Origin: Epichloe hybrida
Taxonomy: Eukaryota > Ascomycota > Sordariomycetes > Hypocreales > Clavicipitaceae
Reading direction: 5' to 3'
Length of the DNA stretch: 64,000 nt
Assembly (NCBI GenBank): GCA_019022495.1
Contig: JAFEKR010000020.1
Coordinates: 1-64,000 of the forward strand
Shown here: piece after piece, positions 57,385 to 64,000 of the stretch
How the letters are laid out: every line of letters starts with the position of its first letter
How positions within the stretch are numbered: position 1 is the stretch's first letter
Notes under the pieces: model-generated
Database searches by the model: none
What the model was told of the DNA's origin: nothing
What the model saw: the letters and a program-made list of their open reading frames with translations, nothing else
Made by a program: the position numbers and the translations under genes

Positions 57385-59246
57385 TTAGTTCTGATAATTT
57401 GCATCACCTTGAGTAGAATGGCTCCCTCGTCGAGTCGATGACGCCTTGGAAGGTGACTCGCCACCAGGACAACAGCCTTGCTCCTGACAATCATCTATGC
57501 ATTCCAGAAGACAGGCGTTCCCACCAGCGCCGTCCAACCCACCATCTATTCGCAGAGCTGCCGCATCTCCCGCATGTTGGTGTTGCTGGTCAAGACAGAA
57601 CTCAGGCTGGATGGTGGCACTATGAATGCCGTAGCCGTGGAGGCACTTTCGGGCTCTCTTGGCCAACTGCATGTACTTCTCGCCGCTATGCTCGTTGATC
57701 GGAAAAGCAACCTGTAAATGCATGCTCGCAACGACTTTGGTATCAGACAGTTGCCAAACGTGAATGTGATGGCAGCTGACTACTCCCGGAAGACCTTCAA
57801 TATCCTGACGGATTTCTTGGATGCTAATGTTCTCAGGAGTGGCTTGTAGGAGGACTCTTGCCGTGGCACGTGTTAGTGGAATAGATGTCTTAAGAATGAT
57901 GGCTGTAATGGCGAGTGACACGGCAGGGTCACAGTACAGCTTGCCCGGCCAGTCAGTGAGCCAAATTATGAGTGCAGTGATGATGACGCCGACGTTGCCC
58001 AAAGCATCGCCGAGAACGTGAAGCATCATGGCATTCATGCCCATATCAGCGTGATTGTGACCGCAAGCCTTGGCTCCAGCCTTGCGTGGAAAAGTATGGT
58101 TATGGCCGTCATGTACACTCGAGTCTCGGCGAGGACGCTTATGAGAGACATGTGAATGAGAGCGGTTCTCAATTCTTCCATTGTTGCCCTTAGCGCCGCT
58201 GATAAGGAGGGGAGACTCTTCGTTGACGTCGGTCTCCAAGTCGCCAACAGGTGCGTCTTCACTCGTATCGCTCCCAGCACCCAAACCAGCACCCGAGGAT
58301 GCAGCCAAACTAGCGGCGATGATGTCCTGGCGGAAGCTTGCGGGGTGGATGCTCATGTCCTCGATGCTCTGGAAGCGGGAGTGCCCACTCTTACTGGAAT
58401 GTCGCCTGGCACGTCCTCTCGCTTGCGCGGGAACCCGGTTTCGATTATTGGTGTCATCTCGGCCTGTCGTATCATCCCCGAAACGGATGCGACGATTGAC
58501 CTCTGGGCCCTCGTTTGCACGTCTCACGATGACTTCGGGAAGAACGTCGCCGACAGCACCATCTTCGTCGGCCACACTGCTGCGCAAGTCGCCAGAGTCC
58601 CGGGTGTCGTCAACAGCATGGCTATGATCGTGACCGTAGTCGTGCTGATTGTGGCTATGACCATGCCCGTCTTCTTCATCGCTATGGGAGTGTCCATGAC
58701 CGCCCAGGACGACAAAGCCAACCAAATTGGACGCCAACCCAGCACACCCAACAATGAGAATGAGTTGGGGCTGATTAATCTCGGGAGGTTCGACAAATCG
58801 GGTCAGAGCTTCGAGGATGATGGATACGCAGAGTGCGATAAGGAAGACGGCGTTGAAAAAGGCACCAAGAATTTCAGCGCGAACCCACTGTGTAGAGAAA
58901 AGAATCGATATTAGCGAAAAGGGCGTTGTGAGGGGGGTACTAGCAAGTAAATACGCACCCCGAACGTGAATTCGTCGGTAGTTTCTTTCTGCGCAGCAAC
59001 AACAGCCCATAAGCCGATGACGAGGGAGATGATATCGTTGAGCTGTGGTGGCGATAAGTCAGCATTGATGCGGGCGAAGCTGTGTCAAATCAAAACAAAG
59101 GGAGGACTTGGGCTGCATACCATATGAAAGGCATCAGCAGTCAAAGCTAGGGAATCAGCGAGAAAGCCGCAAATAAGTTCGAGCAAGAAGAAGGTCGTGT
59201 CAATGGCAATCATGACCTTGATTCGAGTGCTCTTGGACCACGCCAT
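57385..59246 (-). CDS. zrc1: Cation diffusion facilitator zinc transporter (Zrc1/Cot1-like)
   Basis: Exons on the minus strand are 59246-59121, 59042-58959 and 58887-57385, all in phase 0, giving 570 residues. The start MAWSKSTRIKV and TM1 (VMIAIDTTFFLLELICG) are typical. TM2 carries HMLND (His41, Asp45) and TM5 carries HVLGD, the paired His/Asp zinc sites. A histidine-rich loop (GHGHSHSDEEDGHGHSH and more) follows TM4, as in vacuolar Zrc1. It is followed by an unusually long acidic/polar linker of about 150 residues before TM5. The C-terminal domain (QEIRQDIEGLPGVVSCHHIHVW) is the CDF metal-sensing fold. It should exchange H+ for Zn2+ into vacuole or ER. The tail is low-complexity. Cobalt or manganese transport cannot be excluded, although the HxxxD pattern favours zinc. 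Confidence 0.93.
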
Positions 59247-61221
59247 ATTGAAGCCCGTGACGATAGAGGGCGCAAGAATGCTCGACTAGTTCTTGATTGA
59301 CGATAGTAGAAACAGGCAAAATCAATGTATGACTCCACGCCGTAATTAATGGTATGCTGCAATAATTTCGGACGACAAGCAACCGATAAATTGATGGAGA
59401 GGGGCTGAAAGCAAACCAAATCTTGAAGAGAAAGAAGAACGTTTGGGGAAAGTAAGATCGCGGACTTCTTTAGCCTGCACAAGGGCCACTTGCAGCACGG
59501 GTGTGACAGCCAATGATCAGCTGACGCTAGACCGGATCAGTCCAGACATTTTTGCCATTACACCCACCTACTAAGGTGGGGGGGCGTGGCACGCACGAGG
59601 AGAAGCCATACTTTTAAAGGTATAAAGTTAGTGCCCACGCAAACTTTGTGTTAGGAGCATACATATAGAGATAGAAGGCAGATATATTCGCCTTTGTGTG
59701 TCGGCACTCGTGTGATGAGAGCTACGACACGTGCGAGTGGAATATCGGCGACGGCGGATGCATGCTGTGCGACCTGAGAGATTTGGCGTGAGGCCCAGGT
59801 GCGGTGCTGTAAGCTCCGCAAAATCGCATATCATCGGGGATCTGAGTGCTGGCTTATCGACATGGCCTCTCAGCAGGTATGGCTATGGCTCGAGGTTCTG
59901 GAGCTCAACAGCCTTGACGTCAGCCCCTGAGTGTTGCGGAGTGTCCTCGCATCTCTGACCCGCCGGGGTGAAAGCGCGCCGTGATATCAAGCCTGTAAAA
60001 AGATGCTGAGAAGCTCTTCAGCCATCTGGAGGTTGAGGCTTGTACATATGACGATCAGTGGCCGAGGTAGGTCGTTGCAATTTAGAGCTGTCGCGTATAT
60101 TGGGAGTCAATTAGTGATTTTTAATTTTTTTTGGGGGGGGTCATTAGCTGTGGCCAATGCATCTAATTTTCAAGGAACCAAAAAAATTACTAGCAATACC
60201 TAGCTAGTGCAACATATAACAACCAAATTCAATAATCACTATAGTATTAGGTAAAACATGAACAAAGGAACAAGCTTTAAGCTATAAATTTAGGGGCTGA
60301 AAGGTTAATATAAAGTTTGCGACAAACGTTGTGGCTGCGATTACGCAAGATACAGTCATAATTCGCGACCACAGTCAAACTTAAATCCATTCGAGTTTTA
60401 CTCACAGCATAAATTGACGTGATTCCTTGGGAGTCAATTATCATCAGTATTGGTACTACGCCCGGAGGATTTACTTGATACGGTTACCATAATACGCAAT
60501 CACGGTTACAGTACGTTGCTCTTTGATTCCCAGGGCCCCGCGCTTCTTTTTGCTTGCTGTCTAGCCTCGGTCGATGCTTCCATGACAGGCCTGCTTGAAG
60601 GCCAGTTTCTCAAAGTGTTCGGCGTCCTCTCAGTAGCTGAAGCTCGGTCTGCCACATTTCTGCTTGATGAACCTTGGTTTCCTCTCTTCTGTTCAATACA
60701 AGTCTGCCTGTTGTTTTATGTCGAGCTGTCTTGTTGCCAACGCGAATTGACCGCTTTGCCTCCTACCCACCGCAGAGAAAGATGTTGATGAGCCACTGAG
60801 CCAGGTTAGTCCTGCATTCTCGTCTGTGTCGCCTATTGTCTCGCCGAATCGGCCGTCGATCTTCCAAATCCGTCCTCCCCAAAGCGGCGCATAACGCTGC
60901 ATCCGCTGTGAGGCGGGCTGCTGGGCGCTGAAGATCACTGGATGTGCAATGACCAGAGCAAGGATTGTTGTGGTCTTATTACGTGACACCGAAATGTCAA
61001 GAATGTTCTCGTATTCAAATGATATTATTATTATACAGTCGTACCGCCTCTACTCAGGGACCCACGCCCGACTGACAGCGCTTCCTCTCGCGTCACAGCC
61101 TGGAAACGTACATCACTGCCACTGGTTACTGCATCGCCGGCAGTGAAAGAGCAGAGAGCGGAGGTTTGTCATGTACACGTAGGGTTGCGTTCCCACGTTG
61201 GGCAGTAACGATGTGCGTCTG
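59247..61221. other. Intergenic region, zinc transporter / SRPK-like kinase
   Basis: These 1.98 kb contain no gene I can support. The left end should hold the zinc-transporter promoter. A segment at 60114-60426 is flanked by a 14-bp direct repeat (separate entry). A run of TTTTTTTTGGGGGGGG lies at about 60125-60140. The rest shows nothing recognisable. Confidence 0.5.
60100..60440. repeat. 313-bp segment flanked by 14-bp direct repeats
   Basis: TTGGGAGTCAATTA occurs at 60100-60113 and again exactly at 60427-60440. A 14-bp duplication is in the range left by LINE-machinery insertions, so the AT-rich DNA between may be a short retroposed fragment (inference). No A/B boxes or terminal poly(A) were recognised, so other origins are open. 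Confidence 0.4.
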
Positions 61222-62720
61222 CTACTTGCACAGCCGCATCTCCTCGTAGTCCGGCATCGCGTACCGGGTCATCCACTCCGAGCCAAGAACCTCGTCCATG
61301 TTGCAGCGCTGCTCCGGCCGGTACGCCAGCATCGGCCGCAACATGGCAAGCAGAGCCACCTTCTCAGCCAAGTCCATCGTCTCCATTTTGAGTCTTTTAC
61401 GACTTTCCTGGATGCCTTTCTCAAACTTATAGTCCAACGTCCAGACAGGACCGTCAGGTTCCACGAGCTCGCCTTGTTCAGTATAGTACTTTGAGCGCGC
61501 ATCCCATGCCCCCCACCATTCGCCAGGCAGCTTTCCGAGCGCCTCAACCTGCAACCATGTGGTAGAGTCCTCGGTAGGAAAGAACGTCTCGAATAATTCG
61601 CCGTGGGAGAGCGTGGCCCAGAGAGCACAAGCGAGGGTCCAGATGTCGCTAGGGAACGACTTAGGCTTGGTTGGCTCGAACTTGCTCTCTGGTGGGCGAC
61701 AGTGCACTGGCGTGCAACACACTAGTCTCGACTCTTGCGAAGGGTGATATGACTCGCCAAAATCAGCAATGACAACATGAGCCTCTGATAGTGGCATTTT
61801 GCGGATTGTCTCTCTTGGGAACCGCATAGGCAGAGCGGCAACGGGCGGGACACCTGGCGGAATCGGCTTATTGTCAAATGTACGAACCGGCTCTAGTTCC
61901 GGCTCACCACACTGCTCTAGTAGCTGCTTATCCGACCAGAAATGAAATTCTGGCGGGAGCTTGAAGAGGATATTACCGAGATGAAGGTCTAGATAAGTTA
62001 GTTATATAGCAAAAGGATTAATAGAGTCTAGGATTCACCTCCATGTATAATTCCCTTATAGTGTAGGTAGGCAATAGTAAGAATCAACTGAGCAGCAATA
62101 GCACGCGCCACAGGCAGCATGAAAGGTGAGTAGTGCGCTCTACGTTTTGCTAAGGCCAAGCTACACCGTGAAGCATCAGTAACTAGGCACCTATGGGTAC
62201 CATGGGGGCCTTCGATGCAAAAGTTGTCGAGAAGTGTGGGTATCATCTTTAAGGCGCCGTCGTTGCTGTTGGATCTATCATTTAGATGTGATAGTATCTC
62301 GAACTCGCGCGGGCTCGCGTCGGCTGTACAAATTTTGACGGAAACGAGTCGCTGGAGCGTCTCATCTCGCGCAAGCCAGACAGTGGAATAGCTTCCATAA
62401 CCGAGCTTATTTAGAATACGATAACGACCGCCAAGTTCGTCGCCGATGGCCACAGTATTGTAGCCGCCAGGGCCATATCTGTAAATAGGTTCCGCTTCGT
62501 CGATAGCATGGAAACAGACGTCCGAGTCACAGTCCGATGTCGTACCCCTATCGGAGGAATCCATTGCTGATTTGCTCATAGGGCGACGTGACGACCGCAT
62601 ATGTGAGGAGTTGAGCGGAAATCGAGAGCAGCGGAAGCCGGAAGTTGGAGCTTTTGGCAGGAAAAATAAGGCGGAAAGAAAAACTTGATAGCTGCGCATG
62701 GCCAGAGATGGCCTTGCCAT
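61222..62720 (-). CDS. SRPK-like serine/threonine protein kinase
   Basis: Exons on the minus strand are 62720-62039 and 61988-61222, giving 482 residues. The kinase opens with YGPGGYNTVAIGDELGGRYRI and LGYGSYSTVWLARD (glycine loop), VSVKI for the Lys, the split catalytic loop HGDLHLGN formed across the splice, IADFGES, CRPPE (APE equivalent) and SDIWTLACALWATL. This order is that of the SRPK branch (YxxGGYHPV start). The catalytic loop has Gly where most kinases have Arg (HRD), and His-Leu-Gly in place of KPE, as in a group of fungal SRPK-like kinases with unknown targets. The N-terminal 45 residues are variable and hydrophobic in part; MSKSAMDSS about 48 codons in is an alternative start. 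It lies beside a small AT-rich relic. Confidence 0.85.
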
Positions 62721-64000
62721 GTTGCTCGGCGGAGTAGAAAGAGGTGAAGCAGATTTGGGTTATCTGTCATAGTAGCCTTTTGTTTTAAACTAAAGAAAGT
62801 CTCTTAATTATTAAAAACTAGCCCCTAGGTAATTATAATAGGGTATTAATATAATATTAAGAGACTTAAGGAAGAGAAAAGAAAGGATAAGAGGCTATCC
62901 CTAGTAATACCTCTTATACCCCCTTAGCTCCTTATGTAAGCCCTCTTTTCCTCACCCTAGCTACTTCCACTTATCCCCTCCTTGTCTGCTATGCGCACAA
63001 TGCTTAGGCAAAGCCTAAGCCCTTACGGACGTGGCCTAAGGCAGGCGCAGCGACAGGTCTGAAGTAATTGTAAGGTGCAATGTTAGCAGCGACTGGCATT
63101 GACGGATGTTTCGGCCCATTGGGGAATTCCAGCACACCTTCTAGGTTCTTGCAAATATAATTATAGTTTTATAAATTTCCATGTAATTTAGCTAATAAAA
63201 ATAGCTAGCGCGTCCCTTATTATGCGTACTTTGCGATCGAATTGCGCATGCGCAAAGTTTGCGTGCGCGGCTTCGTGGATCACATCCCAAATATTTGAAT
63301 TGAAGGCGATAAGATGGATGGTGCAAGATGGCGCTTACGCTACAAAGTGAGCAATGAATAGTCCATTTGAGTATCATCAAGCTGTGGTGTTGTATGACTA
63401 GTGCTGTCATGCCTTTGTGTGCACGGATTCAAGGGGTCAATTCAAAGCGTTTGCGCGTCTCCTTTCACTTAACACACTAGACCTCAAGTTCTGCAAACAT
63501 GTGCATCGTCGGGTTCTCTCCGGGAAGTCCGCACTGGCCACATCCATCACAAGTTCTCGTGTCCTCGGTGTCAGTATCGCGTTCATGCTTTCTCCATGGT
63601 GTCACCGCCCCCCACTGTTTGCCGCTCATGCACAGTCAGGGATAGCGGCACCATTCCCAGGTCGTGCCTTCCCAAACGGTCCAAAACAGGAAATGTCTGG
63701 CTGCCGTCTCAGGTTCTACGCCAAGCTCGCCCTGACTACTCTTCTTTCACGCTCGTGATCATTCACGTCCCATCGCCCACTCCCCTTTCATACAGTATCG
63801 ATCTGAACATTACCTAGCTGAGAGAAAGATACCCCACCGGTCGGAGTCGACTGTTTCTATTTCCTTCGCGCCTTTCGCCGCTCTCATGTTTTATTTTCTT
63901 TTTTTCTTCTACATGTAGATCTTCCTTGCCCTTATTCTTTGATCTTTCTTATCTGGCGTCTGGCGATCCGTTGTCTGGATACTACGGACGGCTTTCTGGG
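62721..64000. other. Right-end intergenic region
   Basis: Positions 62775-62960 are AT-rich with cta/tag-rich wording, like a short RIP-degraded relic. The second copy of a dispersed repeat is at 63207-63288. After 63290 composition is normal, and open frames are short and not recognisable. The final 100 bp are pyrimidine-rich and could be the promoter of a gene beyond the window (inference). Confidence 0.5.
63207..63288 (-). repeat. Dispersed ~85-bp repeat, copy B
   Basis: Its reverse complement matches 5270-5354 end to end. The core TTGCGCATGCGCAA (63242-63255) is a perfect 14-bp palindrome. Both copies end with TAATAAGGGACGCGCT. It is non-coding. Confidence 0.75.

Noticed and set aside
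60450..60788. 112-codon plus-strand open frame
   Set aside because: No recognisable family, and a composition unlike the neighbouring genes.

Overview
The window is nuclear DNA of a filamentous ascomycete, most likely a Sordariomycete and possibly Hypocreales (inference). The reasons are short GT-AG introns of about 50-210 bp, conserved fungal single-copy genes (apc11, chk1, med8, an IQGAP, csn7, rax1, rpl31, an E2-C enzyme), and two AT-rich blocks whose sequence has the C-to-T/G-to-A signature of repeat-induced point mutation (RIP).

Layout. Positions 1-2170 are an AT-rich, RIP-degraded transposon block. Positions 2171-35530 are a normal gene island with apc11 (+), chk1 (-), a DUF1295 membrane reductase (+), med8 (-), choline sulfatase (-), an IQGAP scaffold (-), a DUF155/RMD-type protein (+), a TPT/SLC35 transporter (-), a PLOD-like glycosyltransferase (+) and a CCC2-type copper ATPase (-). 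Positions 35531-49950 are a second AT-rich block. It holds two decayed LINE (Tad/I-like) elements arranged tail to tail, a well-preserved 309-bp solo LTR, and a compact three-unit tandem LTR element. Positions 49951-64000 are gene island again: csn7 (+), rax1 (-), rpl31 (+), a UBE2C/Ubc11-type E2 (-), a Zrc1-type zinc transporter (-) and an SRPK-like kinase (-).

The genes do not form an operon or a biosynthetic cluster. Several share cell-cycle and ubiquitin functions: APC11 is the RING subunit of the APC/C, the E2-C is its usual partner E2, Chk1 is the DNA-damage checkpoint kinase, and CSN7 belongs to the cullin deneddylase. I treat this as coincidental linkage.

The most unusual object is at 47523-48437. 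Four very short LTRs (67, 81, 81 and 67 bp) alternate with three internal units of about 205 bp, and one perfect 5-bp target duplication flanks the whole array. Each unit starts with a sequence complementary to the anticodon stem-loop of initiator tRNA-Met (a Copia/Ty5-type half-tRNA primer site). It continues into a tRNA-derived, SINE-like body with Pol III A and B boxes and a poly(A) run, and ends in a polypurine tract. It encodes no protein. It looks like a TRIM/SMART-type miniature retrotransposon that has captured a SINE and moved as a trimer.

Exon structures were built by hand from splice signals, reading frame and family resemblance. All start codons and splice sites are predictions. 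RIP-degraded elements have approximate borders.
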